This document shows, piece after piece, positions 48,687-57,811 of a DNA stretch of 64,000 bases; within the stretch, counting starts at the first letter, position 1, and every line of letters begins with the position of its first letter. Below the pieces are notes generated by a model, which had not been told where the DNA came from, ran no database searches, and saw only the letters and a program-made list of their open reading frames with translations. The position numbers and the translations under genes are program-made. Source of the stretch: Lewinellaceae bacterium (GTDB lineage: Bacteria > Bacteroidota > Bacteroidia > Chitinophagales > Saprospiraceae); assembly GCA_016719605.1 (NCBI GenBank), contig JADJYW010000015.1, positions 62,001 to 126,000 on the forward strand, in the 5' to 3' direction.

Positions 48687-49769
48687 ATGCAACACCTCTT
48701 CCCGCTCGCACTCGCTCTTTTTCTCGCCACCGGCGCCAGCGCCCAAACGGACACCGCTGCGCTGCATTTTTCGCTCAGCGGCTACGCCGAACCCTACTAC
48801 GGCTACGATTTCAACCAACCAGCCGACGGCAATCGGCCCGGTTTTGTGTACGCGCACAACCGGCACCACGAGTTCAATGTCAATATCGCCTTTCTGCGCG
48901 CCTCCGTGCAGGCACAGCGTGTGCGCGGCAACTTCGCCCTCATGGCCGGCACCTACGCCAATGCCAATCTGGCTGCCGAGCCGGGCACGCTCAAAAATGT
49001 GTTTGAGGCCAATGCGGGCGTCAAACTGTCCAAAAACCGCGATCTCTGGGTGGATGCGGGCATCTTCGGCTCGCATATCGGCTTCGAAAGCGCTGTCGGA
49101 AAAGACTGCTGGACGCTTACGCGCAGCATCCTGGCCGACAACTCGCCGTACTACGAAGCGGGGGCCAAACTGACCTACGCCACGCCCGACGGCAAGTGGC
49201 GGTTCAGCGCGCTCGCACTCAACGGCTGGCAACGCATCCGGCGGGTACCGGGCAACTCCCTGCTTTCCGGCGGCTGGCAAATTACCTATACTCCATCCGA
49301 CCGGGTGACGCTGAACAGCAGCAGTTTTTTCGGAACCGACCAGCCCGACGCGACCCGTTTGTTCCGGGTATTCCACAACCTGTACGGTATTTTCCAGGTG
49401 ACCGACCACCTGGGGTTCATTGCCGGCCTCGACACCGGCCGGGAGGAAAATCCGAACCCGGACAAAGACCCGAATTTCTGGTACAGCCCTGTGCTCATCG
49501 CACGTTACGCCGCCGGCGACGATGTAACCCTGGCCGGTCGCGTCGAATATTACAGCGATAAAAACGGCGTCATTCTTGCCACCGGCACCGAGCACGGATT
49601 CCAGACGCTGGGCGTGTCGGTCAACCTCGACGTGCAGCTCCACCAAAACGCTGTTTGGCGCATCGAAGGCAAACTGTTCAGCAGCCGGGATGCCGTTTTT
49701 GAAAAAAATAATGGGTCGGCGACCACGTCGAACGCCGTGCTGACGACGGCCCTGGCGGTGTGGTTTTAG
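48687..49769 (+). CDS. Outer-membrane porin (putative BBP2/OmpL-like)
   Basis: A 360-residue protein with a signal peptide (MQHLFPLALALFLATGASAQ) and a chain of amphipathic beta-strands ending in the aromatic C-terminus LAVWF, as expected for BamA-inserted porins. Segments such as FSLSGYAEPYYGYDF, GFVYAHNRHHEFNVNIAFLRA and FRVFHNLYGIFQVTDHLGFIAG resemble the Bacteroidota porin family annotated as beta-barrel porin-2. It would allow passive diffusion across the outer membrane; the solute is unknown. It precedes a lipoprotein gene by about 100 bases on the same strand. The gap contains an inverted 8-bp repeat of the family seen at 45291-45353. Confidence 0.82.
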   Translation: MQHLFPLALALFLATGASAQTDTAALHFSLSGYAEPYYGYDFNQPADGNRPGFVYAHNRHHEFNVNIAFLRASVQAQRVRGNFALMAGTYANANLAAEPGTLKNVFEANAGVKLSKNRDLWVDAGIFGSHIGFESAVGKDCWTLTRSILADNSPYYEAGAKLTYATPDGKWRFSALALNGWQRIRRVPGNSLLSGGWQITYTPSDRVTLNSSSFFGTDQPDATRLFRVFHNLYGIFQVTDHLGFIAGLDTGREENPNPDKDPNFWYSPVLIARYAAGDDVTLAGRVEYYSDKNGVILATGTEHGFQTLGVSVNLDVQLHQNAVWRIEGKLFSSRDAVFEKNNGSATTSNAVLTTALAVWF

Positions 49770-49786
49770 GGAAGAGAGGTGCTTAG

Positions 49787-49823
49787 GTGTTTGGGTTACG
49801 GAGACACCAAAACACCCAAACAC
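49787..49823. repeat. Inverted 8-bp-family repeat between porin and lipoprotein genes
   Basis: GTGTTTGGGT (49787-49796) pairs with the complementary ACCCAAACAC (ending at 49823). It uses the same unit as the array at 45291-45353. Confidence 0.75.
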
Positions 49824-49871
49824 AGAAGCATTTTTGCCGCGCTGTTCGTTGTCAAATAAAAAAACAACACC

Positions 49872-50630
49872 ATGCCATACCGCCGTTACTTCCCGCTTGT
49901 CCTCCTGCCGGTATTTGCCGTTTTCGGCGGCTGTACCCACTATTACTACGCACCCAATACCCTGCAAACACCATTTTTGCGCGAGCAGCACGATACCCGC
50001 GTTGGTCTCGGCTACATCGGTGGCGACGAATTCAACGGATTCGAGGCACACGCCGTGTACAGTCCCGTCCCGTACCTCGCGCTGATGGCCAATCATTTTC
50101 AGGTGCAGTCCGATAACGAACGGTCCTCCAGTGCGCACTGGGGGCAGGGTCGCCTGACGGAAATTGCACTGGGTGGCTACTATCCGCTGAGCAATATCGT
50201 ATCGGCCAGTCTGTTTGCGGGTTGGGGCGGCGGGCGCGTGCTCAATTCGTACGATCAGGGCGCCAGAGCTGATTTGCGGTTTCAGCGGCGTTTTTTGCAA
50301 CCAACCATCGCGGTGCAAGCCAGCTGGATTCGACTGGGTCTCGCTATGCGGTTCAATCAGTTGCAGTATATCCGCGGCGACATAGACTACCAGATCGGCG
50401 AGCCGCACATCAGCACCATCGCGCGGATCGAACAAGCCTCGCCTGTTTTTATACCGGAGGCAAGTATCACGCTGGGGTTCGGTATGCGTCCGTTCTGGAT
50501 TAACGGGCACCTCAATATCAATCAAAAAAGCCGGCGAGAAGAACTCGGCTTTGCCGGTTCCACGATCGGGGTATCTATCCTCTGCGAACTGGACTTTTTC
50601 TGGCAGCCCCAGCCCGGTGAGCAAAAATGA
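49872..50630 (+). CDS. Lipoprotein with beta-barrel-like body, function unknown
   Basis: A 252-residue protein with a lipobox at residues 18-21 (FGGC, lipidated Cys21 after MPYRRYFPLVLLPVFAVFGG). The rest alternates short aromatic strands (RVGLGYIGGDEFNGFEAHAVY, LTEIALGGYYPLSNIVSASLFAGWG, STIGVSILCELDFFW), so it looks like an outer-membrane anchored barrel or barrel-like sheet. I do not recognise a named family. It follows the porin on the same strand and may be co-expressed. The start codon is the only ATG that gives the signal sequence. Confidence 0.7.
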   Translation: MPYRRYFPLVLLPVFAVFGGCTHYYYAPNTLQTPFLREQHDTRVGLGYIGGDEFNGFEAHAVYSPVPYLALMANHFQVQSDNERSSSAHWGQGRLTEIALGGYYPLSNIVSASLFAGWGGGRVLNSYDQGARADLRFQRRFLQPTIAVQASWIRLGLAMRFNQLQYIRGDIDYQIGEPHISTIARIEQASPVFIPEASITLGFGMRPFWINGHLNINQKSRREELGFAGSTIGVSILCELDFFWQPQPGEQK

Positions 50631-50700
50631 AGAACTGATGTAAAAATTAATGACTATTCGGTAGCGCGGCGGCGGCCGTTTGAAAAATGACCTGGTGGTT

Positions 50701-52299
50701 TTACCGCACATCAAACTCTTGCTTCGCCACCCCAAAAGGCGTATTTAAAAACAGATAGTGTTTGCCGGAACGGCGAAACACCGAACGCGGAATTTGTATA
50801 CTGTTGCGGCCTGCGGCGAATTTGTCGCCACTGGTGTACGTCACCCAGCCATCCGGCTCGAACACACTCAGGCGGCCGTTGGCCGGCTCCGGCAGATCGA
50901 ACGACACCTCGAATACTTTTTCCTGCGCGGCCGGCGGGTGCAGTTTGATGCGGGCGCTGCCGGGGGCGAACAGTAGAGCAGACAGGGTGTTGCGTACGAG
51001 GAGCGCGTTGTTTCCAGTAAAAAAAGATACCGAAAACTCCAGGCTGGACAGGTCGTAACCCGGTGTTTGCATCTGGTGCAACCGGAGCATCCCCAGATCG
51101 CCGGAGGTCTGTGCCAAATCTGCGGAAAGGCTGTCGGGCATTGGTTGGCCGGGACTTACCAGCGTCGTTCGATTGGGTGTAGAGAGGTGGAAGGTCACAT
51201 CCGGTAGCGGCTCCCCGTCTATCCAAAACTGAGGGTGCAAAGTCAGCATATACTCCAATTCGCCGGCCTGGATCGTGAAGCGCATATTGTTGGGCGCATC
51301 AACGGAGGTTAACTGGCCTTGCGTGTCGCGCAGTTCGAGCAGGTACAGGTTGCTGATGCTTTGTTCCAGTGCGCCCCATTTGATTTTCAGGGTGTGCGTA
51401 TCCCGGTTGCGGCGCAGTGCGAGGCGGGGGTCGTTGTTGGCAACGATGTTCAGGCTTTTTTCAAAAAGACGTTCGTGCTGATCGGTGTGCAGTGTAAGCG
51501 AAATGACCGATCCGGGTTCCAGCAAGTGTTTGTAATTGGCCATGTTGGCTACCATGCCGGTGTAGGTATCCGGGGTCAGTACGCAGGAGAACCCCTGTGT
51601 GGTCAGCGTGCGGGATTTTATCTGGATGCCGGCGCGAATTTCCGTGGGGGTAACGTATGGATTCCACACCGCGAAGGGTATTTGCTGAACCGTTTGCCAA
51701 AATTCGTTTTCCGTAAAAAAGTCGCGATTCGATACCTCATGGATATCCTCCCGGCCCCACACGACCTGTTCCAGCAAAGTCGTGTTGAGCATACTGACGA
51801 CGGTATTTTGCCATCTGACCACATCGTTTGAGCTGCTGTCTTCCTGCATTTCCAGCATCAGATCAATACTGCCGGTGGCTTGGCCGTCGAGATACAGATC
51901 GGTTAGGCGCAGTACCTGGCCGGTGGTCGCCCTCGCGCCGAAAGTCTCGTCTATCCAGCCAAGCCGGGAAAGATAGTCTTGTTCGCCCCGGGTGGCAGTG
52001 ATCGGGTGACCGTCGAGCCGGAACGACACCTGCTGCGCCATGGCGGCGCCGTTCCAGAGGTAAGGTGCGCGCAGGAGCATCTGGCGGAATGCTTGCGGAG
52101 TCATTTGGGCGCGGGTGTGGAACCGGTTTTCCGCAGTCAGGTCGGCTTGCAGGTTTCCCCAGTAAAAAATGTACTTGGGGGAGGTTGGTGGAGCAGGCGG
52201 GGTGCCGTCGGCAAACTGAAACCCGAAAAGGGTGGCTTGTGTGCCGAACAGCAGCAGGAAAAGCAATCCGGTTGCGCGCGTGGTAAAACATGAATGCAT
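50701..52299 (-). CDS. Unrecognised secreted protein, Bacteroidota-type
   Basis: A 532-residue protein with a signal peptide (RATGLLFLLLFGTQATLFGF). I do not recognise a family. The N-terminal third contains YIFYWGNLQADL and GHPITATRGEQDYLSRLGW. The middle (VISLTLHTDQHERLFEKSLNIVAN) and the segment ELEYMLTLHPQFWIDGEP look beta-rich. The C-terminal 80 residues (VFEVSFDLPEPANGRLSVFEPD to KQEFDVR) resemble a carbohydrate-module or T9SS-like beta-sandwich but lack a clear sorting signature. The first half recalls large periplasmic gliding proteins only loosely. It faces the AAA ATPase gene divergently across 250 bases. Confidence 0.65.
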   Translation of the reverse strand: MHSCFTTRATGLLFLLLFGTQATLFGFQFADGTPPAPPTSPKYIFYWGNLQADLTAENRFHTRAQMTPQAFRQMLLRAPYLWNGAAMAQQVSFRLDGHPITATRGEQDYLSRLGWIDETFGARATTGQVLRLTDLYLDGQATGSIDLMLEMQEDSSSNDVVRWQNTVVSMLNTTLLEQVVWGREDIHEVSNRDFFTENEFWQTVQQIPFAVWNPYVTPTEIRAGIQIKSRTLTTQGFSCVLTPDTYTGMVANMANYKHLLEPGSVISLTLHTDQHERLFEKSLNIVANNDPRLALRRNRDTHTLKIKWGALEQSISNLYLLELRDTQGQLTSVDAPNNMRFTIQAGELEYMLTLHPQFWIDGEPLPDVTFHLSTPNRTTLVSPGQPMPDSLSADLAQTSGDLGMLRLHQMQTPGYDLSSLEFSVSFFTGNNALLVRNTLSALLFAPGSARIKLHPPAAQEKVFEVSFDLPEPANGRLSVFEPDGWVTYTSGDKFAAGRNSIQIPRSVFRRSGKHYLFLNTPFGVAKQEFDVR

Positions 52300-52462
52300 A
52301 GCCGTATAATTTTAAAAGTTGAACTTTCAAAAAACGGCGGCAATATGCGGGTATTGTGGGTCGGTGGATCACGTCGCGTTTTGCATCTTTTTGATCCATT
52401 GGGCAGGCAGCGCATGCCTGAAAAGACCGCATCAAGCAATTCCTTTGCAAGTGCAGAAATGA

Positions 52463-52526
52463 AAATTCCGTCAGTTTATTGACTGAATTTATACAAATTC
52501 CGTCAGTTTGTTGACTGAATTTATAC
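52463..52526 (+). promoter_or_regulatory. Tandem 32-bp operator-like direct repeat upstream of the ATPase gene
   Basis: Two adjacent copies, 52463-52494 and 52495-52526, differ at one base (TTTATTG versus TTTGTTG). Each contains the inverted pair TCAGT/ACTGA. The second runs straight into a -7 box, TACTTTTG at 52524-52531. This spacing and symmetry suggest binding sites of a repressor or of the ATPase itself. Confidence 0.75.
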
Positions 52527-52548
52527 TTTTGCTTTCAAAATTTTTGTC

Positions 52549-53694
52549 ATGTTGCTCATACGAACACTTCAGCCGCTAATAGAACAAGTACTCCCGCAGC
52601 AAAAAATCACCTTACTGCTAGGTGCTCGCCGAACCGGCAAAACGGAACTGTTGCGCGTGCTTTACCAAGCGAGAAAGGACAACACCCTGTGGCTGAACGG
52701 CGAAGACATGGATACCGCGGTACTTCTGGAATACCGCTCCGAGGCAAACTACCGCCGGGTATTGGGCGGCAAAATACTGCTCATCATAGACGAAGCGCAA
52801 TATGTGCCGGACATCGCTCAAAAGGCCAAACTGATGATAGATACCATTGCACCATTGCATATCATCCTTACCGGTTCGTCAGCCTTTGATCTGGCACAGA
52901 TGGGTGAACCGCTGGTTGGACGTAGCCGTACCTTCCAACTTTTTCCGTTGTCGTACGCGGAATGGAAGCAACAGGAGGACGCGCTGCAGACCCGGCAATT
53001 GCTGGAAGAAAAACTCATTTATGGCAACTACCCCGAGTTGTCCAAACTACCCGGTACTGAACAAAAGGAAAACTACCTTAAGCACCTGGTGAACACCTAT
53101 TTGCTCCGGGATATTCTTGCTTTCGAGAGCATCCGGAATGCACAAAAGTTGAAGGACTTGCTTGTTTTGTTGGCACATCAGATCGGCGCAGAGGTCTCGC
53201 TGGATGAACTTGGTCGTCAACTTGGCATGAGCAAAAACACCGTGGAGCGCTATCTGGATTTACTGTCCAAGGTTTTTGTCGTGCACGGCCGCAGCGGCTT
53301 CAGTGCCAACTTGCGCAAAGAAGTCGTAAAAAGCAAGCGCTGGTATTTTCACGACAATGGTATCCGAAATGCTTTGCTAAACGACTTCAGCCCGCTTGCG
53401 CTACGACCGGACAAGGGTATGTTGTGGGAACAACATTTCATCAACGAACGCATGAAGTACAACCACTACTTGGGCAACCCACCCGAAAGTTACTTTTGGC
53501 GCACTTACGATCAGCAGGAAATTGACCTGGTAGAAGTACACAACCGGCAGATAGCCGCCTTCGAGTGCAAGTGGAAAGAAGGGCCTGCGAAAGCGCCCAT
53601 TGCGTTCGCCAAGGCGTACCCGGATGCGGTTTTTAATGTAGCGCATCCGGGGAATTATGAAGCCTGGCTTGGGGCGACTACAAATCAAACTTGA
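52549..53694 (+). CDS. AAA-family ATPase with DUF4143 domain
   Basis: A 381-residue protein. The Walker A motif is LLLGARRTGKTELL (about residues 23-35) and Walker B is LLIIDEAQY. The sensor-like segment HIILTGSSAFDL follows. The C-terminal part contains EVSLDELGRQLGMSKNTVERYLDLL, a winged-helix-type segment, and the PD-(D/E)XK-like DUF4143 core ESYFWRTYDQQEIDLVEV with FECKWK. Such AAA_14/DUF4143 genes are sporadic in bacteria and often sit alone beside mobile or defence genes; the function is unsettled. It overlaps the aldehyde dehydrogenase gene by 17 bases at convergent 3' ends. The tandem 32-bp repeat is its likely control region. Confidence 0.88.
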   Translation: MLLIRTLQPLIEQVLPQQKITLLLGARRTGKTELLRVLYQARKDNTLWLNGEDMDTAVLLEYRSEANYRRVLGGKILLIIDEAQYVPDIAQKAKLMIDTIAPLHIILTGSSAFDLAQMGEPLVGRSRTFQLFPLSYAEWKQQEDALQTRQLLEEKLIYGNYPELSKLPGTEQKENYLKHLVNTYLLRDILAFESIRNAQKLKDLLVLLAHQIGAEVSLDELGRQLGMSKNTVERYLDLLSKVFVVHGRSGFSANLRKEVVKSKRWYFHDNGIRNALLNDFSPLALRPDKGMLWEQHFINERMKYNHYLGNPPESYFWRTYDQQEIDLVEVHNRQIAAFECKWKEGPAKAPIAFAKAYPDAVFNVAHPGNYEAWLGATTNQT

Positions 53695-55207
53695 TCCCCT
53701 GTGCCAGCGGCACCGTCTCCGAGTAGTTGATCGTGTTTGTCTGCCGGCGCATGTACGCTTTCCAGGCATCGGAGCCAGACTCGCGTCCGCCGCCGGTTTC
53801 TTTTTCACCGCCGAAAGCGCCGCCGATCTCGGCGCCCGACGTGCCGATATTGACGTTGGCAATGCCGCAGTCGGAGCCGGCAACGGAGAGGAAGCGTTCG
53901 GCTTCGCGCAGGTTATTGGTCATAATGGCCGACGACAGGCCCTGCGGCACGCCGTTCTGGAGTGCGATAGCCTCCTCGATGGTTTTGTATTTCAGCAAAT
54001 AAAGCACCGGCGCGAAGGTTTCGTGCTGCACGATGGCCCAGTCGTTTTTTGCCTCGGCGATGCAGGGTTTCACATAACAGCCGCTTTCGTAGCCGGGGCC
54101 GCTGAGTACGCCGCCTTCCACGATCATTTTGCCGCCGGCTTTTTTGATTTCGGAAATAGCGTGCAGGTAGTTTTCTACGGCCTGTGTGTCAATGAGCGGG
54201 CCGACGTGGTTGTTCGGGTCGAGCGGGTCGCCGATGCGGAGTTGGGCGTAGGCGCCGGCGAGGGCGGTTTTGGCCTGTTCGTACACGCTCTCGTGGATGA
54301 TGAGGCGGCGGGTACTGGTGCAGCGCTGTCCGGCAGTACCCACGGCGCCGAACACGGCGCCGGTGAGCACCACTTTCATATCGGCCGACGGGGTGATGAT
54401 GATGGCGTTGTTGCCGCCGAGTTCGAGCAGGCTGCGGCCGAGGCGCTCGGCCACGGTGCGGCCCACGATCTTGCCCATGCGCGTGCTGCCGGTGGCGCTC
54501 ACGAGTGCCACGCGGGGATCTTTGGTCATATACTCGCCTACTTTGTAGTCGCCGTTGATGATGCAGGAAATACCTTCGGGCAGGTTATTGGCTTTCAGCA
54601 CTTTTTGGAACAGGTTCTGGCAGGCAATGGCGCACAGGGGTGTTTTTTCGGAGGCTTTCCACACGCACACGTCGCCGCATACCCAGGCGATGCAGGCGTT
54701 CCACGACCATACGGCTACAGGGAAATTGAATGCCGAAATGATGCCCACGATACCCAGCGGGTGCCACTGTTCGTACATGCGGTGGCCGGGGCGCTCGCTG
54801 TGCATGGTGAGGCCGTAGAGCTGGCGGGAAAGGCCGACGGCAAAGTCGCAGATATCAATCATTTCCTGCACTTCACCGAAGCCTTCTTGCAGGCTTTTGC
54901 CCATTTCGTAGCTCACGAGGCGGCCCAGCGGGTCTTTGTACTGGCGCAGCACGTCGCCGTACTGGCGTACAATTTCGCCGCGTTTGGGCGCCGGCATGTC
55001 GCGCCATACCCGGAAGGCCGACTCGGCGCCGGCGATGACCTGTTCGTATTGTTCGCGGGTGGTGACGGTGACCGAGCCGATATGTTCGCCATCCACGGGC
55101 GAGTGGCTGTGCAGGCTGCGCGCGCTGCCCGTGAGGTGTTCCTGGCCGGTCCAGGTGCCGGCGTTTTTGGTCTTGAGGCCGAGTTTGCGGAGGAAGTCTT
55201 TTTGCAT
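53678..55207 (-). CDS. Aldehyde dehydrogenase, ALDH7 (alpha-aminoadipic semialdehyde type)
   Basis: A 509-residue NAD(P)-dependent dehydrogenase. The nucleotide site appears in VCGDVCVWKASEKTPL and SATGSTRMGK. Catalytic Glu lies in LELGGNNAI and catalytic Cys in TAGQRCTSTRR. The C-terminal segment GIANVNIGTSGAEIGGAFGGEKETGGGRE is typical of ALDH7 (antiquitin). Such enzymes oxidise alpha-aminoadipic semialdehyde in lysine breakdown, and other aldehydes too. The start MQKDFLRKLGLK is chosen; the upstream in-frame extension only translates the 15-bp repeats. A -7 box (TACCTTTG) lies 80 bases upstream. Confidence 0.92.
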   Translation of the reverse strand: MQKDFLRKLGLKTKNAGTWTGQEHLTGSARSLHSHSPVDGEHIGSVTVTTREQYEQVIAGAESAFRVWRDMPAPKRGEIVRQYGDVLRQYKDPLGRLVSYEMGKSLQEGFGEVQEMIDICDFAVGLSRQLYGLTMHSERPGHRMYEQWHPLGIVGIISAFNFPVAVWSWNACIAWVCGDVCVWKASEKTPLCAIACQNLFQKVLKANNLPEGISCIINGDYKVGEYMTKDPRVALVSATGSTRMGKIVGRTVAERLGRSLLELGGNNAIIITPSADMKVVLTGAVFGAVGTAGQRCTSTRRLIIHESVYEQAKTALAGAYAQLRIGDPLDPNNHVGPLIDTQAVENYLHAISEIKKAGGKMIVEGGVLSGPGYESGCYVKPCIAEAKNDWAIVQHETFAPVLYLLKYKTIEEAIALQNGVPQGLSSAIMTNNLREAERFLSVAGSDCGIANVNIGTSGAEIGGAFGGEKETGGGRESGSDAWKAYMRRQTNTINYSETVPLAQGIKFDL

Positions 55208-55216
55208 GGTGGAGGA

Positions 55217-55284
55217 GGTTGGAGGGTTTCTGGTTGGGGGGTTTCTGGTTAGAGGGTTTCTGGTTGGAGGGTTTCTGGTTGGGG
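55217..55284 (-). repeat. 15-bp tandem repeat upstream of the ALDH start
   Basis: Four and a half copies of GGTTGGAGGGTTTCT with period 15, the last partial, end 9 bases before the start codon. The same unit occurs at 60482-60511 and at the right end of the window. Confidence 0.92.
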
Positions 55285-55287
55285 CCG

Positions 55288-55295
55288 CAAAGGTA
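55288..55295 (-). promoter_or_regulatory. Putative -7 box of the ALDH gene
   Basis: Minus-strand TACCTTTG, directly upstream of the 15-bp repeat array, which would thus fill the leader. Confidence 0.45.
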
Positions 55296-55397
55296 GGGCC
55301 TTGGGGTGGGAATTTTGTACTGCGGGAAAAATTGAACCACCTCACACAAATTAATTTGTGCACTTGAAAACAGGGTAAAGAAGCAGTGTGCATCCTC

Positions 55398-55405
55398 TAC
55401 CTTTG
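55398..55405 (+). promoter_or_regulatory. Putative -7 box of the CRTAC1-like gene
   Basis: TACCTTTG fits TAnnTTTG, 59 bases upstream of the start codon. No -33 element at normal spacing. Confidence 0.4.
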
Positions 55406-55464
55406 CATATAGTACGCGCAGAGCGATGCTCCAAACGAGCGCTGTATTGGTTTAAATTTTTCTT

Positions 55465-57699
55465 ATGATACTCAATCAATCTCAATCTCGGTTTTTCTTG
55501 CTGGTCTTTATCGTGTTTTTCGCGGCTTGCAAAAGCGACCAATTCACATCAAAAGACAAAATGAGCGGTCATGAACGCATGATCACAATTTTAGATAGTA
55601 TTTATCAACATGCTGATCCGCTGCGACACCTCAATTTAAACAAGCGTAAGGCAGCGTATTTTCAGGAAAAATTGAACGCAACAAGCGGTCCGGAAATGGT
55701 GTCAATAAAGTTCAACTACGCCGTTGAACTCTTGAAATCCGGACAAAATGAATCCGCGATCATGCAGTTGAAGGCTATGATTCAAATGGCGGGCGATCAA
55801 CTGACGGAGCAAACAAAAATCCTGTACGATCTTTTAGCATTGGCGTATATGCGGATTGGTGAACAGGAAAACTGCATTGATACACACGTCCCGGCGTCCT
55901 GTGTCCTTCCAATTTCAGGCGAAGGATTTTACAAAATGACTTCCGGCCCGGAAAATGCCATCAAAATTTACAACCGGATTTTGATGGCTTTCCCGGATGA
56001 TTTGCAAACCCGCTGGCTCTACAACATCGCATACATGAACCTTGGGAAATGGCCCGGGGACGTGCCAAAAGCGTTTTTATTGCCTCCCGAGATTTTCAAA
56101 TCGCGCGGTAGTATCCGATTCGAGGATGTGGCTATTGCTTCCGGACTTGACTTGCGCGGCATCTCCGGCGGTGTTTGCCTGGAAGATTTCGACAACGACG
56201 GCAACATTGATGTATTTGCTACCTCCTACGGCTTGGGCGATCAGGCCCGATTTTTTCGCAGTAATGGCGACGGCACCTTCACAGAACGCACCGAGGAAGC
56301 TAATTTAACCGGTATAGTCAGCGGCTTGAACACCATTCATGCCGATTATGACAACGACGGCGACCGCGATATCCTGATCCTGCGTGGCGCCTGGTTAATT
56401 GGCGGCTCGCACCCCAATTCACTCTTGCGCAACAACGGTGACGGCACCTTCACCGATGTAACCATTGAAGCCGGGCTTCTTTCTTTTCACCCCACACAGG
56501 CGGCAGACTGGGCTGATTATGATGGAGATGGGTGGCTTGACCTGTTCATAGGAAATGAAACGTATACCCCCCAGGAGGAACATCCCTGCGAACTCTTTCA
56601 CAACAATGGCGACGGCACCTTTACCAATGTAGCGAAAACGTTAGGTGTGGACTATGTAGGGTTCTTCAAAGCCGTTGCCTGGGGAGACATCAATAATGAT
56701 CAGCGCCCCGATCTATACGCCAGTAACCTCATCGGCGACAATCTTTTGCTGCTGAACAAGGGCGGAACCAGCCCGGATCGGTGGCGTTTGGAGGACATAA
56801 CGACGGTAACGGGCACCGCGAACCCGCTAAGCACCTTCCCCGCCTTCTTCTTCGATTTTAACAACGATGGCCACGAGGATATGCTCGCCTCGGCTTTTCC
56901 ACAAAATTATGAAGATCCGACTATTGCGCCGATGATCAGCCAATACCTGGGTAACCAGCAGCCAGGTGATTGGATGATGTTGTATCAAAACAATGGCAAC
57001 GGTACCTTTTCCAATGTGGCCAGGGAAATGGGCTTAAACACCATTACATACGGCATGGGCAATAATTTCGGCGATTTGGACAATGATGGTTGGTTAGACC
57101 TCTATTTCGGAACAGGCCGGCCGGATTTACGGGCACTGACGCCCAACAGGGTCTTTCATAACCGAGCAGGAAAACGGTTCGACGATATCTCTATGAACGG
57201 ATTCAGCCACCTCCAAAAAGGCCATGCAGTGGCTTTTGCCGATATAGACAACGATGGCGATCAGGACATATACGTTGTTGTTGGCGGAGCACTCGAGGGT
57301 GATTTGGGCAACAATATCTTGTACAACAATCCCGGCAACACCAACAAATGGGTCACACTATTTCTCGAAGGCACCACCTGCAACCGTGATGCCATAGGCG
57401 CCCGGATCAATGTGACCGTACAACAACCCGATGGCAAAAGCCGAAATATCTACGCTACAGTGGGTACTGGTGGCAGTTTTGGTTCATCCAGCCTGCGACA
57501 GGAAATCGGTTTGGGAGATGCAACCCGGATCGTTTCTGTTCAAGTACAGTGGCCTAAGCCAGGAGTACCCAATACGATCTACACAGAAGTCCCCATGAAT
57601 ACGGCGATCAAATTGAAGGAAGGGGCCAATAAGCCCGAGGTCTTGCAGTTGAAGCCATTTCAAATAGGTGTACCTCGCCCAACGGGAACTGATCACTAA
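55465..57699 (+). CDS. CRTAC1-like FG-GAP/ASPIC lipoprotein
   Basis: A 744-residue protein with a lipobox FFAAC (Cys near residue 21). After an N-terminal helical, TPR-like region (residues about 40-190) come several FG-GAP/VCBS repeats with Ca-binding DxDxDG motifs (DFDNDGNIDV, DYDNDGDRDI, DYDGDGWLDL, DINNDQRPDL, DLDNDGWLDL, DIDNDGDQDI). They form an integrin-alpha-like propeller. The C-terminus carries an ASPIC/UnbV-type segment (GARINVTVQQPDGKSRNIYATVGTGGSFGSSS). Such proteins are surface-attached in Bacteroidota; the ligand is not known. Its stop codon overlaps the left copy of the E1 3' end, so insertion of the neighbouring toxin-antitoxin segment happened flush with this gene's end. Confidence 0.87.
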   Translation: MILNQSQSRFFLLVFIVFFAACKSDQFTSKDKMSGHERMITILDSIYQHADPLRHLNLNKRKAAYFQEKLNATSGPEMVSIKFNYAVELLKSGQNESAIMQLKAMIQMAGDQLTEQTKILYDLLALAYMRIGEQENCIDTHVPASCVLPISGEGFYKMTSGPENAIKIYNRILMAFPDDLQTRWLYNIAYMNLGKWPGDVPKAFLLPPEIFKSRGSIRFEDVAIASGLDLRGISGGVCLEDFDNDGNIDVFATSYGLGDQARFFRSNGDGTFTERTEEANLTGIVSGLNTIHADYDNDGDRDILILRGAWLIGGSHPNSLLRNNGDGTFTDVTIEAGLLSFHPTQAADWADYDGDGWLDLFIGNETYTPQEEHPCELFHNNGDGTFTNVAKTLGVDYVGFFKAVAWGDINNDQRPDLYASNLIGDNLLLLNKGGTSPDRWRLEDITTVTGTANPLSTFPAFFFDFNNDGHEDMLASAFPQNYEDPTIAPMISQYLGNQQPGDWMMLYQNNGNGTFSNVAREMGLNTITYGMGNNFGDLDNDGWLDLYFGTGRPDLRALTPNRVFHNRAGKRFDDISMNGFSHLQKGHAVAFADIDNDGDQDIYVVVGGALEGDLGNNILYNNPGNTNKWVTLFLEGTTCNRDAIGARINVTVQQPDGKSRNIYATVGTGGSFGSSSLRQEIGLGDATRIVSVQVQWPKPGVPNTIYTEVPMNTAIKLKEGANKPEVLQLKPFQIGVPRPTGTDH

Positions 57700-57806
57700 T
57701 ACGCCAACAACCGCCCCAACTGCTCCCGCATCCGCTCTACCGGAAAAAAATTCTGCTCCAGCGGGATGGCAAAGGGCACGGGCGTGTCAAGGCTGGCGGC
57801 GCGTAG
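57696..57806 (-). pseudogene. Detached 3' fragment of a 2-oxoacid dehydrogenase E1 gene (left flank of the mini-island)
   Basis: This 111-bp segment encodes the same last 36 residues plus a stop (LRAASLDTPVP to GRLLAY) as the real E1 gene at 58502-58612, at an offset of 806. All differences I found are synonymous codon changes (CGC/CGG, CTT/CTC, GAC/GAT, GCG/GCT) or a different stop (TAG for TGA). No upstream coding part remains. Confidence 0.88.
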
Positions 57807-57811
57807 CATTG

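Noticed and set aside
57696..57806. Left E1 fragment as part of a second functional E1 gene
   Set aside because: Only 36 codons match. The upstream bases belong to the toxin gene and contain no E1-like sequence.
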